Under the pieces are notes generated by a model, which was not told where the DNA came from, made no database searches, and saw only the letters and a list, made by a program, of their open reading frames with translations. Shown here one piece after another: positions 29,563 to 39,225 of a stretch of 64,000 bases of DNA. The translations under genes and the position numbers were made by a program. The DNA comes from Neptunicoccus cionae. Its GTDB lineage: Bacteria > Pseudomonadota > Alphaproteobacteria > Rhodobacterales > Rhodobacteraceae. The stretch lies in the NCBI RefSeq assembly GCF_014643735.1, contig NZ_BMKA01000001.1:1-64000 (forward strand). Reading direction: 5' to 3'. How positions within the stretch are numbered: the first letter of the stretch is position 1; each line of letters opens with the position of its first letter.

Positions 29563-30148
29563 CCGCCTGCGGCGGCAGGGTCGGTTACAGACGTTACGTC
29601 GTCGCCCTCTATTCACAACTTAGATTTCCGATTTCGGATGACACCTCGGTTGGGCACCATCGTTGCACAAGCGGAGAGTGTCTCTGACTTACCACCCGCA
29701 TTTTGCAGGATGGCGCTGTTCCGGCCCTGATGGACTGGGAACGGCATTTCGGCGATTTGCGCCTGCGTCTATGTATTCGCGGCGAGGGTCTGTTCCTTGG
29801 CGTCCTTTAGTGGCGCGTCCAAGGCCGAGACTTTCGATGTTGTCGGCTTCTTCGCCACCTCGATCTCCTAATCGATAAGATGAACAGAAATCCTCCCTTA
29901 TCCAAACCCTCAAATCTGTCCAGCGGGTGCTGACGTCAGACACTAATTGGCAGCGTTAGTTGGCTTGGAGCTCCTTAATAACTTCATCGACAACGGCATA
30001 GCCTGGACCTGTCACGCTTTATTGCCGCCCTAAGTCGACCTTCGAGGTCGGCACGGCGAAGCTCGTCAGCGAGCCCAAACTGCATGTTTTCTGCGCCACA
30101 CCGAAAGCCAGGTTTTAGAAAGCTGATGGGATGATCACCAGGGATCGG
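29563..30148. other. Gene-free stretch with a possible small minus-strand remnant
   Basis: No confident gene in these 585 bp. On the minus strand around 29700-29860 a GTG with an AGGAG-like site starts a short lysine- and alanine-rich frame ('AKKPTTSKVSALDAPLKDA') that hits a stop within about 30 codons. I do not recognise it; it may be a decayed gene. Confidence 0.4.
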
Positions 30149-30694
30149 TCAGGCGTGGGGAGGTTTCCTTTCGAACGCCCAAGAGCCGAAACCAAACAAT
30201 AGGATCAAGACAGCAGTCGTCGTTAAGCCCGACTTCACTATGGAAGCGACACTTGCCGCCATGACGGTGTTGGCTGATATTTCTGGCCAACTCAGGATCA
30301 TAAGGCAGATGCCGGCGTTCTCCAGATAGTCAGCGATAGCTGCAGCAATAGAAAACCAAATTCCAATTCGAACAAGCTTTTGATTTACATCCCGCGAGCC
30401 AATCCATTTGAATAATGATATCAAGGTCATCGCCATTAGCGCAGGATAAACGAGATCTAGTGGAATTTGTCGCGTGAGATAGTACCACCTTCCCCTAATT
30501 CCCAAGGCATCGATCAGCGAATTTGCCAGTTCTACCGAATATCCGCCGGGGCGCATGTCGAAAGGGCGCAGGCCGGTCAAAGTCTCGATGTGCGCCAGAG
30601 TGCCATAGACCATCAGCAGATAGAATCCGGCGGCCGCTAGACCGAAGAGCGCTGCTTGCCGGCCGTACTGTTTAGTTGGTATCGTTATTTTCAT
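30149..30694 (-). CDS. Four-helix membrane protein of unknown function
   Basis: A 181-residue protein with four clear hydrophobic segments (about 14-34, 78-95, 108-128 and 145-170) and charged termini, with a GGAGAA ribosome site before the ATG. Not matched by eye to a named family. It is divergent from the Crp/Fnr-type regulator at 30775, with about 80 bp between them, which suggests that regulator controls it. Both are intact within otherwise decayed surroundings, so they may be the functional cargo of the island. Confidence 0.6.
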   Translation of the reverse strand: MKITIPTKQYGRQAALFGLAAAGFYLLMVYGTLAHIETLTGLRPFDMRPGGYSVELANSLIDALGIRGRWYYLTRQIPLDLVYPALMAMTLISLFKWIGSRDVNQKLVRIGIWFSIAAAIADYLENAGICLMILSWPEISANTVMAASVASIVKSGLTTTAVLILLFGFGSWAFERKPPHA

Positions 30695-30774
30695 TGGTTG
30701 TTCTCCTTACCATTCGCACCGACGTACCGAGGGTGAGCACAGCTGGCATTATCGTTTGATAGGGAATTCGCGAT

Positions 30775-31386
30775 TTGGACCTTTTTACTTATCTGACATG
30801 TTCCCCGAACGCTTTGGGCAAAGTGACCGCGCGTAGGTTCGCGGCAGCATGGCGTGTTGAATATATGGAAAAGGGACGTCGCATTGCGACGCAAGGCGAA
30901 CCAGACCCATTTGAACACATCATTCTTGATGGACGCGCCACGAGCCAAATCACCGATACCGAAGGCCGAACCGTTTGCGTCGGCTTCCACGCTGGTGCAT
31001 GCGTGGTCGCACCAAATGTCTCGAGAACTAGGAGCGGTGCCTCGCTCGTTTCGATAGACGTGATTGCAGATGCACTAGTTGCGCAACTGGACAGCCGTGC
31101 TTTGACTTCGCTCATGCTGGCATCGGAGCCAATCCGCGAATGGGCAAACGGCATTTTGCAACAAGAGCTGGCCCGTAAAGTTGACCGAGAGTGGTGTCTT
31201 GCCGCGCTTGGAGGCGCAGAACGCCTTGCATGGTTTCGCAAGGGTTTTCCGCGCCACGAAGAGTTATTTGGCCATTATCTGATAGCATCTTTTCTCGGGA
31301 TCACGCCGGTCACACTCAGTCGGCTTCGCAGTGCCGAGCGAGACGCGGCTGTTGATCAAAGGTTCGATTGCGGGAAACTCAGCTAA
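30775..31386 (+). CDS. Crp/Fnr-family transcriptional regulator
   Basis: A 203-residue regulator: a cyclic-nucleotide-binding-like N-terminal domain (about 20-110; 'YMEKGRRIATQGEPDPFEHI', 'VCVGFHAG') and a C-terminal helix-turn-helix (about 165-195, 'HYLIASFLGITPVTLSRLRS'). No iron-sulphur cysteine cluster of Fnr is seen. The start is TTG at 30775, since an in-frame stop lies just upstream; GGGA about 9 nt before is the ribosome site. It is divergent from the membrane protein gene at 30149-30694, its likely target. Confidence 0.75.
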   Translation: MDLFTYLTCSPNALGKVTARRFAAAWRVEYMEKGRRIATQGEPDPFEHIILDGRATSQITDTEGRTVCVGFHAGACVVAPNVSRTRSGASLVSIDVIADALVAQLDSRALTSLMLASEPIREWANGILQQELARKVDREWCLAALGGAERLAWFRKGFPRHEELFGHYLIASFLGITPVTLSRLRSAERDAAVDQRFDCGKLS

Positions 31387-31419
31387 TAAAGCAGACTTTG
31401 ATAGCAACCTCAGCAAACG

Positions 31420-31527
31420 GTAACTCGCCCGCGTAACAGCCTTCGGTGGAGGCCGCAGCGCATTTCCGCTGTCCGCCTGATGCACCGCGTCCTGATTGAA
31501 CTCTTCGTTGTACTTGCATGTCCCCAT
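31420..31527 (-). pseudogene. IS3-family orfA N-terminal remnant
   Basis: Minus strand from ATG 31527: 'MGTCKYNEEFNQDAVHQ' resembles the start of IS3-type orfA (MGTRKYTEEFKRDAV in family members). The frame soon runs into unrelated sequence. A dead fragment. Confidence 0.55.
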
Positions 31528-31583
31528 GTCGGCCTCCTTGCCCCAAAGTTAGGGGGCAAAGCGTCTACAAATCTACGGCCTCA

Positions 31584-31700
31584 GAGTTCTACAACCATAC
31601 GCGCCCGCATTCTTCTCTTGGCGGCAAACCACCTGCTGTGGTCTATTGGCAGAGAATTGAAACGACCAAACCCGATCAGCAGGCGCAAAGAGTAGCTTAA
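31584..31700 (+). pseudogene. IS3-family orfB C-terminal remnant
   Basis: Plus strand: 'EFYNHTRPHSSLGGKPPAVV' then 'YWQRIETTKPDQQAQRVA' and stop at 31698-31700, the usual end of an IS407-like transposase. After the stop the DNA (to about 31740) is similar to the sequence after the homologous stop at 25012 read on the minus strand. This is therefore a second, inverted copy of the same kind of IS end. Confidence 0.7.
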
Positions 31701-31980
31701 TTTACGCCAGATCCTGTCCAAGAGATGGGGAGCATGTATGAACTGCCTTCCCCTGCAAGCGTTTTGTTGATGTCCCCTTGACCCTGCTTCTATGTATTCG
31801 GTCTTTCGATGGGGCCATTCGATTTGCCCCTGACCAAGATGGGAAGTCGCGCGTCCTATGTCTCGTTAGCTCACTGGCACTCTGGGGGCCATGCTCCCCG
31901 TCAGACTGACCAGACGCCTATTGGTCGTTGGTCCATCTCCTCCTCGCTCGCAGATTCCTATATGTTGCGCGGTTGCGTGT

Positions 31981-33070
31981 CTATGCGCCCACAAGCGCCG
32001 CGGGACGATATCGCTCGCCTTTCGTCAATACGGCCCAGGCGATCCGCGCCATCCGTTGCCCGGCAACACTTGCTTTGCAGGTGTGAGAGGGATGTTGGCC
32101 ATGGCAACGGCAGCGACATTCACGTGGGCCCGCTCTTTCAGCCCATCTGCCCATTGCGTTATGGGCGATGTTCGATCTCGCACGAGATGCAAAACGGTCC
32201 GCGCCCCATGGATGAACAGTTTGCGGAGGTATCGGTTGCCGTGCTTTGAGATGCCGATCAGCTTGGCTTTTCCACCTGTGGTGATCTGACGTGGCACGAG
32301 ACCAAGCGTTACGCCGAAGGCGTGCTGGCAGCACGACGCGGCAAGATCGCGCCCTTTGGCAAAGCTGCTGCCGGTTCCAACAGCGGCCACAAGGGCGCTG
32401 GCAATCGTTGGGCCGACGCCAGGGATTTCCATCAAGCGCTGCATGTCGGCATCTGCCTTGGCCAGAGCCTTGATCTCGGTGTCGATCGCTTCGACCCGGT
32501 CGTTGATCGTGGCCAGCTCCGCCATCATGTCTGACAACATCGACAGGATACGGTGCGAAAGATCAGCGGTGCCTGTCGCAACCAATCTGACCAGCTCTTT
32601 TTGGAAGACGCGGCGACCTGCTGCGACCCGAATGCCGCGCTCCATAAGAAAGCCCCGGCCTTGATTGATAAGGCGTGTCCTTTCGGTCACCAGCCGCTCG
32701 CGGGCTCGGTGCAGAGCCTGAAGATCAAGCTGCTCTTCCGATTTGATCGCGACGAATAACATTGTCGGGCGCGTCGCGGCCTCGGCGATCGCCTCCGCAT
32801 CACGGTCATCATTTTTGTGAACCTTGACGTAAGGCCGGACATAAAGCGGCGGCATCAGCCGACGCTACTGTCCGTGTTGAAGGCAAAAACGACCAATGTG
32901 ATGCGCGCCGCCGCAAGCCTCCATCGCAACAATGCAAGGGTCCAAACCTTCCAGAAAGTCCAGCAACCGGTGCCTTTGAAGGCGCTTGCGGTACACGACC
33001 GCGCCTGTTGCGTCCAATCCCGCAAGGCTACAAACGGCCTTGCCCAGATCAATGCCCTATACTTCAATAC
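31981..33070 (-). pseudogene. IS110-family transposase pseudogene
   Basis: Full length but broken. The N-terminal DEDD part ('GIDLGKAVCSLAGLDATG', near 33050, then 'LEGLDPCIVAMEACGGAHHI') is cut by TAG codons at 33057-33059 and 32865-32867. The central part (32855 to about 32090) is open and includes 'KNDDRDAEAIAEA' and the Transposase-20-like 'IPGVGPTIASALVAA'. The C terminus is shifted into another frame near 32085 ('ARIAWAVLTKGERYRPAA' to stop at 31981). Two stops and one frameshift make it non-functional. Its noncoding tail reaches about 31800. Confidence 0.8.
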
Positions 33071-33210
33071 CGATCAGAATGCTCCTCTCTCTCCACCTAT
33101 GCGCGCAACAATAGCTGCGGTTTGGCAGGAAGACAGTTCATCCCATTAGCTCAGACACATACCAGTGATACAAAGGCTTATATGAATTACCTGAGAACTG
33201 ACGCTTAGCA

Positions 33211-33703
33211 TCAGTCCCCACCAATCAAATAACTCGCCCATGCCGCCAAGTATGGCCTCCGCCGTTCGAGGTAGTCAGCGCGGTTATAGGCACCCTCCAC
33301 ATCGTTGACGGCGAGGTGTCCGAGGCAGGCCTCAGCCACATCCCGTCCGACCCTTCATGCTTCAGCGTAGAGCGATGGGCTGCAAATGCAGCATTGGCTA
33401 GTACATGAAACCGACCTTCCTGTGCGCTTGCATGGTTTCTCTGCCGCCGCTTGATCTTGATTGGATCATCGCCGTTCGCCACAATCCGCCGCACATCATG
33501 GGCCGCTTTCCGCGCTTCTGCGAGAGACAGGAGGGGATAGGAGCCAAGCCCCATCTCGCGCTGCCGACCGAACAGCGAAAACCGGAAGGTCCATCGTGCC
33601 TGCCGTCTTTCCTCTTAAACAACCATAAGCCCTGTCCGTCGCAATGCTTGCCGGGCGGCAAGAATTTTAACTGCGCGACTGTAAAGAAATTGGATTTTGC
33701 CAT
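33211..33703 (-). pseudogene. Decayed tyrosine integrase (DUF4102 arm-binding type)
   Basis: Starts at ATG 33703 behind GGAGG. The N-terminal arm-binding domain ('FLPPGKHCDGQGLWLF') is frameshifted near 33560 and continues as 'MGLGSYPLLSLAEARKAAHD'. After about 33350 it jumps directly to the C-terminal core ('EACLGHLAVNDVEGAYNRAD', with LGH histidine and catalytic-Tyr region) and stops at 33211-33213. About 180 middle residues are missing. The location at the right edge of the IS-rich region marks the end of an old genomic island. No tRNA attachment gene was seen. Confidence 0.75.
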
Positions 33704-33807
33704 AAGGGTACCTCCGAAATATCTACAAACGCAGATGGTACTGCCCGGAAACTTCCGGACCGCGCTGAGACGCTACCGCACTCTTATTAAAGCACGATTT
33801 ACATCTC

Positions 33808-33829
33808 AGAGCGCTTGTGAGAGCGCTTG
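33808..33829. repeat. Tandem copy of AGAGCGCTTG beyond the integrase
   Basis: AGAGCGCTTG occurs at 33808-33817 and again at 33820-33829, separated by 2 nt; each contains the palindrome AGCGCT. It lies in the gap between the integrase remnant and the core gene, where an attachment site could sit. Its role is unknown. Confidence 0.5.
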
Positions 33830-33859
33830 ATGCGAAGGATATACCGCCTCCGGCGGGGA

Positions 33860-33879
33860 TATTTGGGGAACATTGAAGC
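33860..33879. repeat. 20-bp 3'-end repeat, copy 1
   Basis: TATTTGGGGAACATTGAAGC, identical to 44497-44516. Both copies lie just past the stop of a minus-strand gene in the same orientation. A small CCGCC/GGCGG hairpin (33844-33856) precedes it. Confidence 0.8.
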
Positions 33880-33913
33880 GGGTGTCAGGAGACTGGCACC
33901 CGTTTCTTTTTGG
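33879..33913 (+). terminator. Hairpin with T-rich tail next to the aminotransferase-fusion stop
   Basis: Stem CGGGTG-t-CAG with CTG-g-CACCCG (33879-33902) and a 4-nt loop, followed by a T-rich run on the plus strand. It would stop transcription coming from the island side. Confidence 0.55.
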
Positions 33914-36910
33914 TTAGGGTTGGCAGGCTGTTTCTCTGAAGATGCGGTCGAGTTGGTGGAGGATGCGGTTTATGTCGTCGGCCTCGATCGTCAGGGGCGG
34001 GCGGATTTTCAGGACGTTGTGGTGTGCGCCTTCCGAACCGATCAGGATGCGGCTTTCCTTCATGCGGTTGATCACGCGGTCTGCGATTTCAGTGGCCGGA
34101 GCGCGGGTTTCGCGGTCTGTCACCAGGTCCACGCCGACGAACAGCCCCATGCCGCGCACATCGCCGATTACTGCGTGTTTTTCCTGAAGTTTGCGCAACC
34201 CGTCGAGCAGTTCTTTTCCGCGTTGGCGGGCGTTGTCTTGCAAGCCCTCGTCGTCCACGATCTTAAGCACTTCTGCGCCGATGCGGCAGGACAGGGTGGA
34301 GCCGCCAAAGGTTGAGAAATACTCCGGTCCTTTGGCAAAGCTGGCGGCGATTTCGGGTGTGGTGACAACAACGCCGATGGGGTGGCCGTTGCCGATGGGT
34401 TTACCGAGCACAACGATGTCGGGCGTGACGCCTTGTTGTTCAAAGGCGAAGTAATAATCGCCGAGCCGCCCCAGTCCGGTTTGAACCTCGTCCGCGATGC
34501 AGACGCCACCTGCGGCGCGGATTTTGGCGTAGACTTGTGGCAGGTAGCCTTGGGGTGGGATGATCTGGCCGCCGACGGACGGGAAGACTTCGCTGATCCA
34601 GCCGGAGACCTTGCTGCCCCGTGCTGTGACGGCGGCGATGGCCTCGTCGATTTGGGCGGCGTATTTATCGGCGCAGTCGGGATCATCGCGCCGGAAGGGA
34701 CCGGCGAAATCATCGGCCACATCGACCAGTTGCACCCAGTCCGCCTGACCGACACCGCCTTTGGCGTTGAACTTGTATGCCGAGATCGCAATCGCGCCGG
34801 TTGTGTTGCCGTGGTAGCCGTGATTGGCGGTGACAATGTCTTTGCCGCCCGAATGGGCCGCGGCAAGGCGCAGCGCGAGTTCGTTTGCTTCGGTCCCTGA
34901 ATTCACGAAAAAGCAGACCGACAGCGGATCGGGCATCTTCGCCAGCACCGTATCGGCGAAATCGGTTTGGGCGGGGTGCAGGTAGCGGGTGTTGGAGTTC
35001 ATCCGCATCAACTGGTCCGCCGCGATTGCCTGAATGCGCGGATGGGCGTGGCCTACATGGGGGACGTTGTTATAGGCATCGAGATGGGGGCGGCCCCATT
35101 CGTCAAACAAGTGATGCTTCCAGCCGCGCAGGAACATGGCGGGATCGGAATAGCTGAGCTTTACGTTCTCGCCAAAGTGCTTGCGCCGTTTGCCGAGCGT
35201 TTCTGTTTTAGGCAGCGGTTTATAGGCCACCGCTTCGTCTGGCAGGTTCAGCAGGGCGGCAGGGTTGGGGCAAACCGCGCCCCACAGGTCCATCTCGTCG
35301 GGGTTGGCCACACCGGGCCAGTCGTGGCCCATGCCTTGTGTGGTCAGGGCCAGTTGGAAATGCACATGGGGCGCCCATCCGCCGTTTTCACTGGCATCGC
35401 CAAGGGCGCAGAATGCAGTGCCTTTCGCAACGGGGGCGCCGTGTTTGAGGCCGGACAGGCTGTCCGGTGCAAGATGCCCGTAGAGGGTGAAAAATGGCGT
35501 GCCATCGGATGCTTCGTGGCGCAGGATGATGACGCCGCCGTAATCCAGATGCGACGTGCGGTTCTCGATCACTTCCACCACACCATCAAGGGGGGCGTGC
35601 AGGGGCGTTTTGGCAGGGGCAAACACATCAATAGCCAGATGCACCGTGCGCCGGTCCGAGGATTTCCACGGTCCCTGTCGGAAGGCGGGTGCGGTATAGA
35701 TCAGACGGGGTTCGCCCCAGAGGCCTATCCACATGTCTCCGGTGTCGTATTCTGAACCAAGGGTGGCGGCTTCGGCCAAGGGCATGTCGAATGGATTGCG
35801 CGGGGCTGCAACTGCAGCGACGGAGAGCGGGCCAAGCGGAGCATTGACCAGTGGTTTGCCCATCAGGGGCGCAAAGTTGCCGCGTTGGCTGTCCAGATAG
35901 GCGGCCACGCTGTCCGCGCCTACCACCACAGGCAGATCACACAGGGCGCGCAAATGGGCGCGGATCAGTCCGGTATCCAAATCTGTCCGCTCCAGATACC
36001 GCCACGCGGGGGCTTGGGATATTGTAACATACGGATCATCGGGGTTTGCGGCGGCTTCCAGTGTGGAGTTTACCACGCTCACCGCAAGGCGCATGCGCAG
36101 GAGAGGATAGAGCATATCCAGTTCCGGCGCGCTCAGCGGGTTGGCGCTGTGATACCCCCGCACCAAAGCGGCGAGTGCCCTTTGCGGTGTGTCGTGATCA
36201 AGCACGATATAGGCACCCGCAATGGCCAGATCGCAGATGCGGGGGCTGGCTGTCATATCGCCAAAGTCGATCAGGCCAGAGACTGCGCCATCCCGTGTGA
36301 CCAGAATATTATAATCATTCAGATCGTTGTGGATCGCCTGCGTTGGCAGAGCATCCAACTGCGGCTTCAGATTGGAAAAATCCTGAAGGATATTCTCTAT
36401 CAGTTTGCGTCGTGTGGGATCGTTCAGAGCCTCTGTATGCTGCGCAATCCAGTCGCCAGTGGGCAGGTGCCATTTGAAGGGAACATCGTGTTGGGGGTGG
36501 GTGAAACCCTGCAAGCCCGCGTCCATCTGGCCAAGGTAGCCGCCCAGTTGTTCGATCATGCCCAGCGATTTGGGCATGTGGTCCGCGTAACAGGCCCCCG
36601 AAAGGCGGGTTTGCAGCCAGACCAATCGCGCGGCGCCGGATTCATCGGCCAGCGTTGTGTAAAGATCACCCTCATTGGTGGGGATCAGCTCTGGCAGAGG
36701 GAGATCGGGATAGCTTGCCGACAGATGCCGGATCGCGGCGCATTGCATATCCACGAGATCAACCGGACAGCCTTCACGCATCACCTTGAAGATATAGTCC
36801 TTCCCATCCGCACGGGCCGCGAAGTTCAGATCGTATTCGCCATCCAGTCTTTTAAGATCGGCGGCGAGGTTGAAATGGGTCTTCAGGGCAGCTTGCCAAT
36901 GGTGGGGCAT
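33914..36910 (-). CDS. Three-domain enzyme: APH-like kinase, M23 peptidase, class III aminotransferase
   Basis: A 998-residue fusion. Residues 1 to about 335 are an aminoglycoside/choline-kinase-type phosphotransferase ([10 protein letters not shown] with H194/D196/N201, then IDFGD at about 214-218). About 420-540 are a LytM/M23 peptidase-like domain ('HLAIDVFAP', 'YGHLAPDSL', and the HVHFQ metal motif). About 555-998 are a class III aminotransferase-fold PLP enzyme with the Schiff-base lysine K837 in '[13 protein letters not shown]'. In animals the relatives of the two outer domains are hydroxylysine kinase and phospholyases of the AGXT2L type, so a kinase-then-phospholyase reaction on an amino alcohol is a sensible guess. 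Substrate not determined. It is followed 2 bp upstream by truA. Confidence 0.82.
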   Translation of the reverse strand: MPHHWQAALKTHFNLAADLKRLDGEYDLNFAARADGKDYIFKVMREGCPVDLVDMQCAAIRHLSASYPDLPLPELIPTNEGDLYTTLADESGAARLVWLQTRLSGACYADHMPKSLGMIEQLGGYLGQMDAGLQGFTHPQHDVPFKWHLPTGDWIAQHTEALNDPTRRKLIENILQDFSNLKPQLDALPTQAIHNDLNDYNILVTRDGAVSGLIDFGDMTASPRICDLAIAGAYIVLDHDTPQRALAALVRGYHSANPLSAPELDMLYPLLRMRLAVSVVNSTLEAAANPDDPYVTISQAPAWRYLERTDLDTGLIRAHLRALCDLPVVVGADSVAAYLDSQRGNFAPLMGKPLVNAPLGPLSVAAVAAPRNPFDMPLAEAATLGSEYDTGDMWIGLWGEPRLIYTAPAFRQGPWKSSDRRTVHLAIDVFAPAKTPLHAPLDGVVEVIENRTSHLDYGGVIILRHEASDGTPFFTLYGHLAPDSLSGLKHGAPVAKGTAFCALGDASENGGWAPHVHFQLALTTQGMGHDWPGVANPDEMDLWGAVCPNPAALLNLPDEAVAYKPLPKTETLGKRRKHFGENVKLSYSDPAMFLRGWKHHLFDEWGRPHLDAYNNVPHVGHAHPRIQAIAADQLMRMNSNTRYLHPAQTDFADTVLAKMPDPLSVCFFVNSGTEANELALRLAAAHSGGKDIVTANHGYHGNTTGAIAISAYKFNAKGGVGQADWVQLVDVADDFAGPFRRDDPDCADKYAAQIDEAIAAVTARGSKVSGWISEVFPSVGGQIIPPQGYLPQVYAKIRAAGGVCIADEVQTGLGRLGDYYFAFEQQGVTPDIVVLGKPIGNGHPIGVVVTTPEIAASFAKGPEYFSTFGGSTLSCRIGAEVLKIVDDEGLQDNARQRGKELLDGLRKLQEKHAVIGDVRGMGLFVGVDLVTDRETRAPATEIADRVINRMKESRILIGSEGAHHNVLKIRPPLTIEADDINRILHQLDRIFRETACQP

Positions 36911-36912
36911 AT

Positions 36913-37689
36913 CTAAAATTCTTTCTTAAATGGATCGCTTGGATAAGTGACATCTGCGAGGTAGAGCCCGTGTGGCGGACAGACCGGCCCGCAGGCGGCG
37001 CGGTCTTGGGCGTTTAAAGCGTCGGACACATCGTCAGGGGACCATGATCCCGCGCCGACCCGTTCCAACGTGCCGACAAAGCTGCGCACCTGATTGTGCA
37101 GGAAACTGCGGGCGCGCACGAAGAAACGGTATTCAGTGCCATCGGGGTAGGGGTGTTCTGTCACCGTTAGTTCGTCAAGGGTGCGAACGGGGCTGTTGGC
37201 CTGACAGATGGTTGACCGAAAGGTGGTGAAATCATGCCGCCCGAGCAAACGGTTTGCACCTTCTTGCAGTGCGGTCACGTCCAGATCATGGCGCACTTGC
37301 CAAACGATTCCGGCGTCATGGGTGACGGGCGCACGCCGCGCCACAAGGCGGAAAATATACTTGCGTTCCAGCGCTGTGAACCGTGCGTGAAAGTCATCAT
37401 CCACACGGGACGCATCTACGATGGCGACGGGATCGGGTTTTAGATGGTAATTCAGTGCTTCTGACAGGCGAAACGCCTCCCAGTCTTTTTCCAGATCTAC
37501 ATGGGCGACCTGCCCGTAGGCGTGGACCCCTGCATCTGTACGCCCTGCGCCCTGAATGCCTTCGTGGTTATTTTCCAGCTTGCGTAAGGCATCTTCTATG
37601 GCACCCTGTACGGAGTGCAGTCCGACCTGACGCTGCCAGCCGACGAAGGGCTTGCCGTGATATTCGATTTTAAGCGCGTAACGTGGCAT
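36913..37689 (-). CDS. truA: tRNA pseudouridine(38-40) synthase TruA
   Basis: A 258-residue enzyme converting uridine to pseudouridine at positions 38-40 of tRNA anticodon stems. The catalytic aspartate D52 is in [12 protein letters not shown]. The ATG at 37689 was chosen because the upstream extension lacks family sequence. It lies 2 bp before the three-domain enzyme gene, probably in one transcript. It is divergent from the YcjX-like gene. Confidence 0.93.
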   Translation of the reverse strand: MPRYALKIEYHGKPFVGWQRQVGLHSVQGAIEDALRKLENNHEGIQGAGRTDAGVHAYGQVAHVDLEKDWEAFRLSEALNYHLKPDPVAIVDASRVDDDFHARFTALERKYIFRLVARRAPVTHDAGIVWQVRHDLDVTALQEGANRLLGRHDFTTFRSTICQANSPVRTLDELTVTEHPYPDGTEYRFFVRARSFLHNQVRSFVGTLERVGAGSWSPDDVSDALNAQDRAACGPVCPPHGLYLADVTYPSDPFKKEF

Positions 37690-37818
37690 AGCATTGCGAT
37701 ACCTTGGGAAAATCACTTTGCCAAGGGCTATGAATGGGACGTTGCCGTGCTTATCTAGGATCAGGGCGATAACGCGAAGCAGCAGGCGGAAGGACACGGC
37801 ATTCTGGGCATCGGAACT

Positions 37819-39225
37819 TTGATCGACGGCTTAACGCGGCAGGTGGAACTGATCAGCGACGGCGTAAGTGAATCCCTGTTCGAGCCGGTGATCCGGCTGG
37901 GCGTGACCGGGCTGTCGCGGGCTGGGAAAACCGTGTTTATAACCTCGCTGGTGGCCAATCTGCTGGATCGTGGCCGGATGCCTGCCTTGCAAGCGGCCAG
38001 TCAGGGGCGGATCGAGGCGGCGTTTCTGCAACCCCAGCCCGACGATCTGGTGCCCCGCTTTGAATATGAAAAGCACCTTTCGGCGATGACCGGACCGAAT
38101 CCGCACTGGCCCGAAAGCACGCGCGCAATTTCACAGCTGCGCCTGTCCCTGCGGGTGGCCCCCGCCGGAGTGCTGTCCGCGATCAAATCGGCGCGGACCA
38201 TCCATCTTGATATTGTAGATTATCCCGGCGAATGGCTGTTGGACCTGCCGCTGATGGAACAATCGTTTGAGCAATGGTCACAGGGTGCGATTGCCCTTGC
38301 GCGCAAACCCTCTCGTGCGCCTTTCGCGGCAGAGTGGCTGGCGCTGCTGGACAAGCTCGACCCCGAGGTTGAACTGGACGAGCCGCAGGCGCAAGAACTC
38401 GCCGCTGCCTTTACGGCTTATTTGCAAGCGGCACGGGAATCCGGACTGTCTGCCTGTGCGCCGGGCCGGTTTTTAATGCCGGGCGATCTGGCAGGGTCTC
38501 CGGCGTTGACGTTTGCGCCACTGCCTGCCGGAAAATACCCGCGCAACTCTTTGGGGCGGGCGTTTGCGCGGCGCTATGAAACTTACAAATCCGGTGTCAT
38601 CCGCCCGTTCTTCCGCGATCATTTTTCGCGAATAGACCGCCAAGTGGTGCTGGTAGATGCGCTGGGCGCGATCCATGCGGGGCCGCAGGCGGTGGGCGAT
38701 TTGCGTGATGCGCTGGCCGACATCCTGTCCTGTTTTAAAACGGGGCGGAACGGCTTTCTTTCCGCACTGCGCGGCAAATCGGTGGAGCGTATCCTGTTTG
38801 CAGCCACCAAAGCGGATCACCTGCACCATCACCAACATCCAGCACTGACCACAATCATGGGCGCGCTGGTGCGCAGTGCGCGGGACAAGGCGACCTATCA
38901 GGGGGCACAAACCGATGCGATGGCGTTGGCGAGCCTGCGCACCACGGTAGAGGAAACACGCAACCATAATGGTGAGACGCTGGATCTGGTGCGGGGGCGG
39001 TTGCTGTCCAATGGAAAGCAGGCGGCGATGTATCCCGGCCAGTTGCCGGACGATCCGTCAGTTCTGCTGAAACCTGCCGAACAGGGGGCCGAACGCTGGC
39101 TTGACGGGGATTACGCCATCATGGGGTTTGCCCCTGCCGAAGTCACAATAAAATCAGGCGACGGGCCGCCCCATATCCGGCTGGACCGCGCTGCCGAATT
39201 CCTGATCGGGGACAAATTACTATGA
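37819..39225 (+). CDS. YcjX-like DUF463 P-loop protein
   Basis: A 468-residue protein of the YcjX/DUF463 family with a P-loop at residues 31-38 (GLSRAGKT). The start is uncertain: TTG at 37819 gives this length, but GGAAGGA at 37788-37794 sits at better spacing for a non-ATG start at ATT 37801 or CTG 37804 ('GIGTLIDGL'). It overlaps the next gene by 4 bp. YcjX-like proteins accompany YcjF-like membrane proteins and are linked to stress response in some bacteria; the role is otherwise unknown. Confidence 0.85.
   Translation: MIDGLTRQVELISDGVSESLFEPVIRLGVTGLSRAGKTVFITSLVANLLDRGRMPALQAASQGRIEAAFLQPQPDDLVPRFEYEKHLSAMTGPNPHWPESTRAISQLRLSLRVAPAGVLSAIKSARTIHLDIVDYPGEWLLDLPLMEQSFEQWSQGAIALARKPSRAPFAAEWLALLDKLDPEVELDEPQAQELAAAFTAYLQAARESGLSACAPGRFLMPGDLAGSPALTFAPLPAGKYPRNSLGRAFARRYETYKSGVIRPFFRDHFSRIDRQVVLVDALGAIHAGPQAVGDLRDALADILSCFKTGRNGFLSALRGKSVERILFAATKADHLHHHQHPALTTIMGALVRSARDKATYQGAQTDAMALASLRTTVEETRNHNGETLDLVRGRLLSNGKQAAMYPGQLPDDPSVLLKPAEQGAERWLDGDYAIMGFAPAEVTIKSGDGPPHIRLDRAAEFLIGDKLL

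Noticed and set aside
31809-32289. Plus-strand open frames around 31.8-32.3 kb as genes
   Set aside because: They lie over the IS110 tail and its transposase pseudogene, which is recognised on the other strand.
33211-33913. tRNA attachment gene next to the integrase remnant
   Set aside because: No cloverleaf or CCA-like end was found by eye; only a short AGAGCGCTTG tandem repeat and a hairpin.
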